Counted from the stretch's first letter, positions 8,399 to 16,293 are shown. The stretch is DNA of 59,787 bases from Desemzia sp045528445 (GCF_045528445.1 NZ_JBGQQU010000020.1:1-59787); one strand, 5' to 3'. The notes: generated by a model not told the origin, from the sequence alone. Numbers and translations are program-made.

Positions 8399-9695
8399 AT
8401 TGTCGACAGTCAGAAAACAAAATGGAAAATTCCTTTATAGCATGTACTTTCTGAGTGCTGTAGAAACCATGATGATTCACTACATTGACTCCCAGTTAGA
8501 TCTGGGAGTCAATAAAAATATTTACAATTTAATCGTCGGTATTATAATCATCTTACTATTAATTCAAACCATTTTTTGGTTAATTCGTAACAGAATACAC
8601 AAAGGTATAAAATTCGCTACTCATCATTACTTTACAATTCTAAGGTTAAGAAGAGCCTTTCTCGATTCCAGTTATTACAACAAAAGGTTTTACTTCAATA
8701 ATGAAGTGGCAGATTTACCAAAAGTAAAAGTAAGTTTCAACAATGATTATTCCAAAGCTAAATTACTTGTTCAAAATATTAATATCAAAAAAGATATAGG
8801 TGAAGTAAATATTTCATTTGCACTAGGTGATTTTGTAGTTGATAGAGCTTACCTATCAAATGATGAGAATTATCATGTATTTGAAGTTTACGATAGTAAA
8901 ACCGTTCAACAATATGAATTTAAAGATTTTAATGATTTACGTGTACAGACATCCCAACTGGATGACTACACATTGCAAATTGATAAATCAATTGCAATAC
9001 CCTTACACGGAACTTTACTTGTTGGTCAAACAGGATCTGGAAAAACCTATGCACTTTACTCCCTTATCCTTCAAATGATAACTAAAAAGGTTCAATATAA
9101 TTTGTATTTCGCTGATCCTAAAAACTCAAGTCTGGCTGTTCTCGGAGACAAGATATCAGAGGAGAATACCGCTACTGATATCGATGAAATAATCAAGTTA
9201 CTACAGTCTTTTGTTGAAAAAATGGAAAGTAGAAAATTTGAAGTTAAAGAAATGCTAAATACAAAGCTGGAGGCAGATTACACTGACTTTCAATATGAAC
9301 CTCATATTTTTATATTTGATGAATTTGCAAGCTTTCAATCTATTATCCAAACTATGGAGAAGAAAAAGCGTGATGAATTAACGAAATTACTATCACAAGT
9401 GATTTTACAAGGTCGTCAGTTAGGATTTTTCTTGTGGATTGTAATGCAAAAATCAGATGCATCATTATTGCCTACTAATTTACGTGAGAACCTTCCAGTG
9501 AAGTTTGTTCTTGGAAATGCTGAAAAGCAGACTTATGTAACGGCATTTGGTGCTGGAGTGGATATACCAGAGAAAGATTTTGTTCTTGGACAAGGTGTAT
9601 TAACTTGCCCAGTCATAGCTGACACAGCAAGAATTTGTCACTTTAGCTATTTAGATTTTGACATATTAGAAGCTGTGACTCACTTAAGATCGTGA
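8367..9695 (+). CDS. tcpA: FtsK/SpoIIIE-type conjugative coupling protein (TcpA-like)
   Basis: The 442-residue protein has a membrane segment at about 52-73 (IYNLIVGIIIILLLIQTIFW) and an FtsK-type ATPase domain with Walker A GQTGSGKT at 220-227 and Walker B HIFIFDEF near 313-320. GRQLGFFLWIVMQK follows, as in TcpA/ConE-like DNA pumps. It should bring relaxase-bound DNA to a helper mating pore. No clear ribosome binding site precedes ATG 8367 or the in-frame ATG 8382; the 32-base overlap with the upstream gene suggests coupled translation. It is shorter than full chromosomal FtsK proteins and lacks their gamma domain. Confidence 0.88.
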   Translation: MLRKSMLKNSKLSTVRKQNGKFLYSMYFLSAVETMMIHYIDSQLDLGVNKNIYNLIVGIIIILLLIQTIFWLIRNRIHKGIKFATHHYFTILRLRRAFLDSSYYNKRFYFNNEVADLPKVKVSFNNDYSKAKLLVQNINIKKDIGEVNISFALGDFVVDRAYLSNDENYHVFEVYDSKTVQQYEFKDFNDLRVQTSQLDDYTLQIDKSIAIPLHGTLLVGQTGSGKTYALYSLILQMITKKVQYNLYFADPKNSSLAVLGDKISEENTATDIDEIIKLLQSFVEKMESRKFEVKEMLNTKLEADYTDFQYEPHIFIFDEFASFQSIIQTMEKKKRDELTKLLSQVILQGRQLGFFLWIVMQKSDASLLPTNLRENLPVKFVLGNAEKQTYVTAFGAGVDIPEKDFVLGQGVLTCPVIADTARICHFSYLDFDILEAVTHLRS

Positions 9696-9721
9696 GCGGG
9701 GGTTATGTAATAACCCCCGCT
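9695..9721. other. Candidate oriT: perfect 12-bp inverted repeat upstream of the relaxase gene
   Basis: AGCGGGGGTTAT (9695-9706) and ATAACCCCCGCT (9710-9721) are perfect arms around a three-base loop, starting in the tcpA stop codon and 70 bases before mobT. No T-tract follows (CCGCAAAAG), which argues against a simple terminator. Origins of transfer of Tn916/ICEBs1-type relaxases have a C-run/G-run inverted repeat immediately beside the relaxase gene, and IMEs with MobT use look-alike sites. Function is inferred from position and shape. Confidence 0.55.
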
Positions 9722-9791
9722 CCGCAAAAGAAGAAAATCACAATTAGAACTGACAACTCAACGTTTTATGGCTTAAAAGGAGTGAAAAATT

Positions 9792-10898
9792 TTGCTGGAT
9801 GTTCAAGTCGATGAATTTACCCTAGTTTTACAACCAACTAGACGGCCTAGTCAAATAGAAGGTTGGGAAGGCATGGCAATCAATATTATTAATGAGTTTG
9901 TCAACTTGTCTAAATTAGAATCCGTGTTAGGTAACCTAAAAGAGACACCAGATTCATTACCACAAGGTTACTCAATCGGTTTTGTATGTGACAACGCTCC
10001 ATATTACTTGGCAATTGCTTATCATCCTGATTTTATACAGATGGGCATTTGCATAAAGTTTTCAGCACACGCTTGGATGCAATATAGAAAGAGCTACGAA
10101 TCAATATATACCACTGCTATGCAGTTGCATCAGTTCATCAAAAACGTAAACAAAAGCCCATTATACACTTCTCGTCTATCAAGAATTGACATTGCAATTG
10201 ATTTTATAAATGAAAAGTTAAATGTAAATACAATCTATAATCAGCTCTCAAAGAAAAACCAGATTATTAAAACCGCTGCCGGCAGAAATAATAATTCAGT
10301 GTTGTCTGCAATAACTAAAGACAATATTACCTCTACTTTTTATCTAGGCTCAAAAGCTAAAAACATAAAAGCTTTATTAAGGGTCTATGATAAAAAAAGA
10401 GAGCAGATTGAAACTATGGGTGTGCGATACGATGAAGCAATTCATTATGACGACTGGGTACGCTTTGAAGCTGTATATAGAGGGCATTACGCACATGACT
10501 TATCGGATAGAATACAAGATATTAACAATGATACCGAGCTGAAAGACCTATTAGTTTCAGCCTTAACCGATCGTTACCAGTTCTACTATGGCAAATCACA
10601 GAAGTTAACGACCTATACAAGAAAAATGCTTGATTTGTTAAATCAAAGATCGTTTATGTTTAGCTCGCCTTCTCCGCGCACGAATTTGTTAGAACAATCA
10701 CAGAAACACATCTTAAATGGATCTGGTTTGTTCCCCTACTTATTTAAAATTTGGCGTATTTGGGGGGATGAAGGATTAAAGAAATGTTTGAATTTTCTTT
10801 ATGACGAATTCGAAAACTACGAACCAAATGATGATGCGATAGCATGGCTAAACAAATACACTGCTCTGTACCAGATGCAAGGCTGTCCGTTTAAGTAA
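9792..10898 (+). CDS. mobT: MobT-type relaxase (Rep_trans replication initiation factor family)
   Basis: The 368-residue protein belongs to the Rep_trans family, which includes NicK/Orf20-type relaxases and pT181-like initiators. Features seen are SRLSRIDIAIDF near residue 133, FYLGSKAKNIKALLRVYDKK near 190, and DWVRFEAVYRGHYAHDL near 218, where charged and tyrosine residues form the nicking site in the family. It should nick oriT and pilot the strand, and may support rolling-circle replication of the excised circle. A TTG start at 9792 is preceded by AAAAGGAGTG at a good distance. Pairing with tcpA and absence of mating-pore genes mark an IME. Confidence 0.85.
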   Translation: MLDVQVDEFTLVLQPTRRPSQIEGWEGMAINIINEFVNLSKLESVLGNLKETPDSLPQGYSIGFVCDNAPYYLAIAYHPDFIQMGICIKFSAHAWMQYRKSYESIYTTAMQLHQFIKNVNKSPLYTSRLSRIDIAIDFINEKLNVNTIYNQLSKKNQIIKTAAGRNNNSVLSAITKDNITSTFYLGSKAKNIKALLRVYDKKREQIETMGVRYDEAIHYDDWVRFEAVYRGHYAHDLSDRIQDINNDTELKDLLVSALTDRYQFYYGKSQKLTTYTRKMLDLLNQRSFMFSSPSPRTNLLEQSQKHILNGSGLFPYLFKIWRIWGDEGLKKCLNFLYDEFENYEPNDDAIAWLNKYTALYQMQGCPFK

Positions 10899-10924
10899 AT
10901 TTAATAAAAGGAGATGTTGTCTTT

Positions 10925-11122
10925 ATGAGAGCAGATTCAATTGCGCAAGACTACCCATATTTGCTAACTAGAGAACAAGCTTCACGCTTTCTAGGTCTTG
11001 ACCCAAAATCATTCGATAAATACATCAGGCAACATGACACACTTAGCCGATTCATGATTGGCAGACAAGAACGCTACACAATTAAATCTCTGATTAACTT
11101 CATCGAAAACCAGTCTGTATAA
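10925..11122 (+). CDS. xis: Excisionase-like small DNA-binding protein
   Basis: The 65-residue protein matches the size and layout of Tn916-type excisionases: a winged-helix start (YLLTREQASRFLGLDPKSFD) followed by YTIKSLINFIENQ. The AAGGAG site precedes ATG 10925. Such proteins bend DNA at the element ends and push the integrase toward excision. It lies 27 bases after mobT and 94 bases before int, the usual Xis-Int order. Start and frame are clear; the role is inferred from family resemblance and position. Confidence 0.8.
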   Translation: MRADSIAQDYPYLLTREQASRFLGLDPKSFDKYIRQHDTLSRFMIGRQERYTIKSLINFIENQSV

Positions 11123-11130
11123 TTCACCTC

Positions 11131-11192
11131 TAGTTGATATTATGCTAGATTCAGAATACAATACAATTGTATTCAACTAGCATCTATCAACT
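11131..11192. promoter_or_regulatory. Imperfect long inverted repeat between xis and int
   Basis: AGTTGAT-GCTAG-GAATACAAT on the left is mirrored by ATTGTATTC-CTAGC-ATCAACT on the right, giving an imperfect hairpin of about 27 bases per arm. The right arm (11166-11185) is exactly the reverse complement of 385-404 at the far left end of the element. It could bind Xis or integrase, control int expression, or act as a hairpin in the transcript. It occupies most of the space between the two genes. Confidence 0.55.
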
Positions 11193-11216
11193 ATTCGCGA
11201 GAAAGGAATTGATAGC

Positions 11217-12257
11217 ATGGCTAGTATCGTAAAAAGAGGGAAATCCTACAGGGCGCAAGTTTCCCTATATAAGCAGGGTAAGCACAGTAAAATCTCTAAG
11301 ACGTTTCCGACTAAGAAAGAAGCTCAACTCTGGAGTTTAGAAATGGAATTGGCAAAAGGTGGAGGCAAGGAGCTTGCTCACAGAAACACTACTTTTGCTG
11401 ACTTCTTCGAGAACTGGATCTATGTGGTAAAGATTAAAGATGTTAAAGAAACGACATTCCAAAACTATACTCGTGCACTTGGGGTAATCAGAAACCTGTT
11501 TAAAGATATACAGTTGAAAGATCTAAATGACATTGTGGTTCAAAGCAAAATTGACGAATATGCAGAAACACACTCCCGAAAAACTACACATGAAGTTCTT
11601 TTGAAAATTAGAACAGCAATACGAGATGCCTACGCACGTGGCTATATTACGAACGACTTTGCCGGCTTGTTAAAAACACGCGGAGTAAACCCGCCAAAGC
11701 GAAACAAAGCTTTGTCTATTACAGACTTTAAGAAGCTCCGCAAATATACTCTAGGGCATCCAGAAGACGAGTTTAACATACTTGTACTACTAGCTCTTGA
11801 AACGGGTCTGAGACGCGGAGAATTGCTAGGGATTCGCCCAGAACACCTTTACGAACACGGTATAAAGGTTAGACAATCAATTAGTCCAACATCTGATGAT
11901 ACCTCACTAAAATCGCCAAACGCTAAACGTGATGTTTCGATAAATAAAGATGTGTATGAGCTGATTCGGAAAATACCTGTAAAAGAAAACGGTTATGTAT
12001 TCGGATTCGGTGGTTTTAAACAGTCTGAACAGTTAGCAGAGCTTTTAGAAGTGCTCGGTATTGAGAAAACTACCTTTCATGGTCTTAGGGATACACACGC
12101 ATCGTTTCTCTTTGCACAGAACATTGATCTTGTATATGTCTCCAAACGATTAGGACACATAAATATTCAAACCACACAGAATTATTATCTGGAATTAATG
12201 CCAGAAAAAAAGCACCAGCAAGATGCCGATGCTTTAAATCTGTTAAGTTCTTTATGA
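11217..12257 (+). CDS. int: Site-specific tyrosine integrase of the IME
   Basis: The 346-residue protein has an N-terminal AP2-like arm-binding domain (SYRAQVSLYKQGKHSKISKT), a SAM-like core-binding domain (about 57-150) and the catalytic domain with R199 (GLRRGE), H288-x-x-R291 (FHGLRDTH), H314 (RLGH) and nucleophile Y323 (TQNYY). All catalytic residues are present. ATG 11217 follows GAAAGGAATTG. It ends 43 bases before the attR similarity, the usual position for int. It should catalyse insertion into the 3' end of rpsI and, with Xis, excision. Confidence 0.95.
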   Translation: MASIVKRGKSYRAQVSLYKQGKHSKISKTFPTKKEAQLWSLEMELAKGGGKELAHRNTTFADFFENWIYVVKIKDVKETTFQNYTRALGVIRNLFKDIQLKDLNDIVVQSKIDEYAETHSRKTTHEVLLKIRTAIRDAYARGYITNDFAGLLKTRGVNPPKRNKALSITDFKKLRKYTLGHPEDEFNILVLLALETGLRRGELLGIRPEHLYEHGIKVRQSISPTSDDTSLKSPNAKRDVSINKDVYELIRKIPVKENGYVFGFGGFKQSEQLAELLEVLGIEKTTFHGLRDTHASFLFAQNIDLVYVSKRLGHINIQTTQNYYLELMPEKKHQQDADALNLLSSL

Positions 12258-12298
12258 GGTTTAAGCTGATTTGAACCAACTTGAACCAAAAAACCTTT

Positions 12299-12340
12299 GT
12301 AAACGTTGATACAATAAGGAATTGATTAACGTTTTGAGAA
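12299..12340. repeat. Right attachment site (attR) overlapping the rpsI stop
   Basis: The core ATTAACGTTTTGAGAA at 12325-12340 encodes, on the minus strand, the last residues of S9 (FSKR) and its stop. The flank 12299-12324 resembles the chromosomal flank at 213-233. Because the core carries the end of the gene, integration preserves the rpsI product. TTGAACCAACTTGAACC at 12270-12286 forms a direct pair of candidate arm sites next to it. Confidence 0.8.
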
Positions 12341-12718
12341 TTGAGAAGCTTTACGAGCTTTCTTAAGACCTGGTTTTTTACGTTCTTTCATACGAGGGTC
12401 ACGTGTTAATAGACCAGCTGATTTTAATGGTGCGCGGAAAGAAGGATCTACTTCTAACAATGCGCGAGCGATACCGTGACGAGCTGCTCCAGCTTGTCCA
12501 GCGTATCCACCACCATTAACGTTGATGATGATATCGTAGTTACCTGTAGTTTCAGTTACTTCTAAAGGTTGTTTTACAATAACGTGTAAGCTTTCGTATG
12601 GAAGATATTCAGCGATATCTTTTTTATTGAACGTGATGTTACCTGTACCTGGTACTAGGCGTACACGTGCAGTTGAGTTTTTACGACGTCCTGTTGCAGT
12701 ATATTGTACTTGTGCCAA
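12326..12718 (-). CDS. rpsI: 30S ribosomal protein S9
   Basis: The 130-residue protein is normal in length for S9, from AQVQYTATGRRKNSTARVRL to the basic tail KKPGLKKARKASQFSKR, whose last lysine/arginine contacts P-site tRNA. It follows rplM by 13 bases and is co-transcribed with it. Its final 16 bases are the core of the IME insertion site, and the tail is intact. Its native terminator (181-212) now lies beyond the element, and no hairpin is seen between its stop and the convergent int gene. Confidence 0.97.
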   Translation of the reverse strand: MAQVQYTATGRRKNSTARVRLVPGTGNITFNKKDIAEYLPYESLHVIVKQPLEVTETTGNYDIIINVNGGGYAGQAGAARHGIARALLEVDPSFRAPLKSAGLLTRDPRMKERKKPGLKKARKASQFSKR

Positions 12719-12731
12719 TGAAATTCCCTCC

Positions 12732-13178
12732 TTAAATTAAGTCTGTAATGTCTAAAGTTTTTGGTTGTTGTGCTTGGTGGCTGTGTTCTGAGCCGCCGTA
12801 AACGTGTAATTTCATGCCTTGTTTACGTCCCAAAGTGTTTTTAGGAAGCATACCTTTTACAGACAATTCAACTAATTTACGAGAGTCTTTAGCACGTAAT
12901 GCACCAGCAGAGATTTGTTTCAATCCACCTGGGTTACCATCGATGTTACGAGAGTAAATTTTGTCAGTTGCTTTTTTACCTGTTAATTTTACTTGATCTG
13001 CATTGATTACAATTACAAAGTCCCCTGTATCAACATGAGGAGTGTAAGTTGGTTTATTTTTTCCACGTAAGATAGATGCAACGACAGTAGATAAGCGACC
13101 TAATGGGATATCAGTAGCATCGATTACATACCAGTTACGTTCTACTTCGCTTGGTTTAGCCATATAAGTTGTACGCAC
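12732..13178 (-). CDS. rplM: 50S ribosomal protein L13
   Basis: L13 is an early 23S rRNA-binding assembly protein. The open frame extends to 13247, but GGAGG followed after eight bases by GTG at 13178 fixes the start as (M)RTTYMAKPSEVERNWYV, giving 148 residues as in relatives. Motifs such as IPLGRLSTVVASILRGK and LPKNTLGRKQGMKLHVYGG are intact. It is first gene of rplM-rpsI, driven by the promoter at 13256-13284. Confidence 0.96.
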   Translation of the reverse strand: MRTTYMAKPSEVERNWYVIDATDIPLGRLSTVVASILRGKNKPTYTPHVDTGDFVIVINADQVKLTGKKATDKIYSRNIDGNPGGLKQISAGALRAKDSRKLVELSVKGMLPKNTLGRKQGMKLHVYGGSEHSHQAQQPKTLDITDLI

Positions 13179-13255
13179 GTTAATTTCCTCCATATTCTTC
13201 TGTTTGTTTGAATGCATAATAAGTTTCCGGGGCTCATCATGGGGCAAACAATACC

Positions 13256-13284
13256 ATATAATATCTTAACTTTTTTCAAGTCAA
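13256..13284 (-). promoter_or_regulatory. Promoter of rplM-rpsI and L13 leader
   Basis: The minus strand has -35 TTGACT (13284-13279), a 17-base spacer and -10 TTATAT (13261-13256). Transcription would leave about 70 bases of leader before the rplM start. Bacilli carry an L13 leader RNA at this place that is thought to give feedback control; I see no clear consensus fold here, so the leader function is only suggested. Confidence 0.6.
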
Positions 13285-13359
13285 ATGTCAATCATTTGAA
13301 AGAGAAAAAAGCGAATCTTTAAGTCTTTTTTTTGAACAACCTACCCGTGTGGTTCTTCC

Positions 13360-14466
13360 TCATTTTTCTTCTATCCATAACCACGTTGATTTCTTATTGA
13401 CCGTCATTTTCTTCTGATTTTTCAAGATCCAAATCCCATCCCATTTTCGGTTATAAAATTTTAGCGTGGTCACCATTATCCAAGCAGCTGTGACACCTAA
13501 AATACAGCCGAATACAATGCCGATCAGTCGGTTGGAGATAGCTGAAGTGACTGTCAGTTTATTAGAGATCATAGTCGTCAGCAGGATAGCCATAGGGGTG
13601 GAAACAAATATTCCTAAAGCATAGTTAACACGCATACAATATTGCAGCGTCCCATAAAGAGCAACCACAATGAAAATTTGCATGAGTTGAGACATTGGGA
13701 AAGCAGTAATCATACTGGCAACGATCAAGCCTAGAACGGTTCCAGAAATCCGCTGGATGTTGCGGTTCATCATAGCTCGTATGTTTTTCACCTGTAAAAT
13801 TCCTGCACAGGAGAAAATCATCCAAGAAGGTTTATCCAGTCCGATTCCCATACTTAAATAAACAGCAAAAAAGAGCGTGCCGGCGTAGAACAGGGCATCC
13901 ATCAAGGCACCTGGATCTCGGTTAATTCTTTCTTTAAGATTCGATTTGTCTATTTGGTAGTCTGAACTATTCCTTTCTGTGAAGTGCACGACGACAGCTA
14001 GGATAATCCCTAAGGTAACGCCTAGTGACATGGCTCCCATAATTCCTACCATGGATTGAAAATTGGATTCGATTCCTACCCCAACAGCTGATAATAAGAT
14101 GACAAAAAGGGCCCCTGGTTTTTGCATCCCATAAAGCCGAAAAAAGAGACGGCAAAGAAAAGCTAAGCTACCTATAACCATAGGAGCAGTCCATTGGAAA
14201 TGCCAACACAGTAAGGAGACAAACATCACAAACAGCAGCAAAAGACCAACTAAAACCAGCTTCTTTAATAGCAGACGCAATGGCATCTGTTCATAGTAAA
14301 AAAAGACAAATAACCCTAGAGTCATCAATCCCCCTAAGGAAACTTTCCCAATAAAGTAGCCGAACAGCAAACAGAATGCCATTCCTGCCATAGGAGCAAT
14401 AATCTGCGCCCAATCGTCTTTTTCCGGTCGGCGAAACGTTAATAATTCTTCTTTGATGTAGCGCAT
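13360..14466 (-). CDS. FUSC-family (aromatic acid exporter-like) membrane protein
   Basis: The 368-residue protein has two blocks of membrane helices: about residues 20-150 (for example LGGLMTLGLFVFFYYEQ and ALFVILLSAVGVGIE) and about 185-335 (LMDALFYAGTLFFAVYLS and LGIFVSTPMAILLTTMIS). PSWMIFSCAGILQVKNIRAM then IQRISGTVLGLIVASM between them is the FUSC signature shared with AaeB/YccS proteins. The start is ATG 14466 (MRYIKEELL) with AAAGGAAG upstream, rather than the longer frame. The substrate is unknown. Together with the next gene it interrupts the common truA-rplM-rpsI order. Confidence 0.75.
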   Translation of the reverse strand: MRYIKEELLTFRRPEKDDWAQIIAPMAGMAFCLLFGYFIGKVSLGGLMTLGLFVFFYYEQMPLRLLLKKLVLVGLLLLFVMFVSLLCWHFQWTAPMVIGSLAFLCRLFFRLYGMQKPGALFVILLSAVGVGIESNFQSMVGIMGAMSLGVTLGIILAVVVHFTERNSSDYQIDKSNLKERINRDPGALMDALFYAGTLFFAVYLSMGIGLDKPSWMIFSCAGILQVKNIRAMMNRNIQRISGTVLGLIVASMITAFPMSQLMQIFIVVALYGTLQYCMRVNYALGIFVSTPMAILLTTMISNKLTVTSAISNRLIGIVFGCILGVTAAWIMVTTLKFYNRKWDGIWILKNQKKMTVNKKSTWLWIEEK

Positions 14467-14550
14467 ATACGCACTCACTTCCTTTCTAAACAGTCTACGT
14501 CTTTTATGAGGTACTGACAAGGTCTCAGTACTTCCTTTTATGAGCGAATC

Positions 14551-14608
14551 AAAAAAAGCTGACTGGTATGAATCCAGTTATTTACCGGATACTTACCAGC
14601 CAATCAGC
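14551..14608 (-). terminator. Terminator after the lipoprotein gene
   Basis: On the minus strand GCTGATTGGCTGGTA pairs with TACCAGTCAGC (four-base bulge), with an inner ATCC/GGAT pair, followed by seven T. It would end the leftward transcript of the lipoprotein gene before the FUSC gene begins. Confidence 0.7.
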
Positions 14609-14713
14609 GGCACAGACCATTTAATTAACCATTTGATGTTGATGAGTAAAAATATCTTTCTTTACCGATGCTGGAGGATGAAGAACGATTGCACTGCTCC
14701 ACATTAGAGTATT

Positions 14714-15106
14714 TTACTCCATCCATTCTTCATCTATCATCAATTCATCGGATTTGAGATTCACTAACTTCAACCGATTATCCGATTTAATGTAGATACT
14801 TTTATACGCTTGTTCGCCGTCTTCCACAAAAATCATGACTCTGGTTCCTGGATTATCCGTCATCAAATAACTTTCTACAGTCTCCAGATCAATCTCTTCT
14901 TGAATGACAGTAAGTTCAGGATAGTCTGGTGATTGGATAGAGTCTGCAGAATCCAGTTCCTCTTCAGGTACTGGTGCCAAGTCTTCTTCCGCTGCTGGAG
15001 AACTTGACGCTACTTGAGAGGCTGTACTGTCCGTTGAACCAGTTTCTTCCTGCGTACTGCATCCGGCAAATAGAAATGCCGTTAAAATCAGTGCGATCCA
15101 TTTCAT
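14714..15106 (-). CDS. Small predicted lipoprotein, function unknown
   Basis: The 130-residue protein has a short lipoprotein signal (MKWIALILTAFLFAGC, lipobox LFAGC, Cys16), then a Ser/Thr/Ala/Glu-rich low-complexity linker (about 18-58), then a compact acidic domain with alternating strands (GTRVMIFVEDGEQAYKSIYI, RLKLVNL). It would be anchored on the outer face of the membrane. I do not recognise the domain. It stands alone between truA and the FUSC gene with its own terminator. Confidence 0.75.
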   Translation of the reverse strand: MKWIALILTAFLFAGCSTQEETGSTDSTASQVASSSPAAEEDLAPVPEEELDSADSIQSPDYPELTVIQEEIDLETVESYLMTDNPGTRVMIFVEDGEQAYKSIYIKSDNRLKLVNLKSDELMIDEEWME

Positions 15107-15189
15107 CTTAAGAACTCCTTTAATCCGTTATAATGGACTTGATTTCCGTCCATTGAGCCTATTTTAGCAAAATAACGCTTCGTTTTCGA

Positions 15190-15996
15190 CTATTTAACTT
15201 CTTCCTCTACAGCCTCAAAGATCGTTCCTTTAGTCGCTTCCTGCTTGTCATAAAAAGTCTCCATCATGTACAACCCATGAGCAGCAGCAGTAGGACCAGC
15301 TTGATTGCGGTCTTTGACTTCTAGAAGACGCTTGATATCATCAGCAGGGCGCAACCCGTTAGCAATTTGTAACAACGTGCCGATAAAGATTCGCACCATG
15401 TTGTACAAGAATCCATTGCCTCTAAAGGTAAAAATCAATTCGCCATTCAGCTCATCTTTTTCGACTTTCGCTTCATAAACGGTACGCACTTTATCTTCTT
15501 TGCCACTATTGCTGGCACAAAAACTCGTAAAATCATGCTCTCCGACAAGGTCGTTTAGAGCAACCTCTAAAGCTTCCATATCAATACGATAAGGGTGATG
15601 TAAGGCATATAAGCGTTTAAATGGACTCATGACTTGATTGATATCCACACGGTATTGATACTTCTTCCCTGCTGTCGAGTATTGAGCATGAAAGTCAGTG
15701 TCCACAATTTCCGCAGAATAAAAAGTCAGTTCATCTGTGGTTAGACTGTTTAAGGCTCGCAGCATATTTTTAGGCGGCAAATAAAACGGGTAATCAAAAT
15801 GAATCACTTGTCCTTTAGCATGGACACCCGAATCGGTACGTCCAGCGCTGCGTAGCCTGATCGTTTGTCCTTTAGTCATGATGTTCAAAGCCTTCTCAAT
15901 GTCCCCTTGGACTGTACGACCATTTGGTTGTATTTGGAATCCTACAAATTGGCTTCCATCATATTGCAATAATACTTTGTAACGATAGCTTTCCAT
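15190..15996 (-). CDS. truA: tRNA pseudouridine(38-40) synthase
   Basis: TruA converts U38-U40 in the anticodon stem of many tRNAs to pseudouridine. The 268-residue protein has the catalytic aspartate in SAGRTDSGVHAKGQ (about residues 51-64) and the family blocks LLQYDGSQFVGFQ, FDYPFYLPPKNMLRALN, GEHDFTSFCASN and GNGFLYNMVRIFIGTL. AAGGAGG precedes ATG 15996. In relatives truA closely follows ecfT, but here a 376-base spacer with a terminator and a hairpin array separates them. The C-terminus has a short acidic extension. Confidence 0.97.
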   Translation of the reverse strand: MESYRYKVLLQYDGSQFVGFQIQPNGRTVQGDIEKALNIMTKGQTIRLRSAGRTDSGVHAKGQVIHFDYPFYLPPKNMLRALNSLTTDELTFYSAEIVDTDFHAQYSTAGKKYQYRVDINQVMSPFKRLYALHHPYRIDMEALEVALNDLVGEHDFTSFCASNSGKEDKVRTVYEAKVEKDELNGELIFTFRGNGFLYNMVRIFIGTLLQIANGLRPADDIKRLLEVKDRNQAGPTAAAHGLYMMETFYDKQEATKGTIFEAVEEEVK

Positions 15997-16070
15997 ATGC
16001 TGCCTCCTTGATATTTTTTAGTGACTCTTTTTTCTATATAAAAAGTACGCTATATATTGACTGATTTGAT

Positions 16071-16218
16071 TTGCGTGCCCTTTTTAGATGTTTTAGCTTA
16101 TAAAGGTCACGCAACAAGTATTTATGTGCCTTTTTCTAGGCGTTTTTATTTAAAAAGGAACACAAACTATTTTTGCGTTCCTTTTTCCAGATTTTAAGGC
16201 TTATTTAGTAACGTAAAA
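16071..16218. repeat. Three-unit tandem array of ~51-bp hairpins (locus 1)
   Basis: Forward arms TTGCGTGCCCTTTTT (16071), TATGTGCCTTTTT (16123) and TTTGCGTTCCTTTTT (16172) alternate with reverse arms AAAGGTCACGCAA (16102), AAAAAGGAACACAAA (16152) and a decayed TTTAGTAACGTAAAA (16204). Both series recur at 49-52-base steps, so each unit is an inverted repeat and each reverse arm can also pair with the next forward arm. The same architecture is found at 50554-50702. It fills most of the spacer between ecfT and truA. Confidence 0.75.
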
Positions 16219-16293
16219 ACGTCAAGCTCTTTAAGCAGAGCAAGATTTGTCTGTGCTGTCTCTCTGCACTAAAGACTAAAGACGCTTTACTCA

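Larger units (their letters stand above)
234..12340. mobile_element. Integrative mobilizable element (IME) in the 3' end of rpsI with type I R-M cargo
   Basis: The element is bounded by 16-base direct repeats and carries, on the plus strand, small unknown genes, an FtsK/TcpA-like coupling protein, a Rep_trans (MobT-type) relaxase, an excisionase-like gene and a tyrosine integrase next to attR. On the minus strand it carries hsdM-hsdS-hsdR and one unknown gene. No VirB4/VirB6-type conjugation genes are present, so it should depend on a helper conjugative element. rpsI is a known target of streptococcal ICEs and IMEs, and MobT plus TcpA is a known IME gene set. Mobility is inferred. Confidence 0.85.

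Noticed and set aside
9695..9721. Simple intrinsic terminator of tcpA
   Set aside because: The stem is strong, but no T-tract follows on either strand at the right place; oriT was preferred, with terminator function not excluded.
16071..16218. CRISPR array
   Set aside because: Units are inverted repeats with about 51-base steps and no constant repeat plus unique spacer pattern; no cas genes are present.
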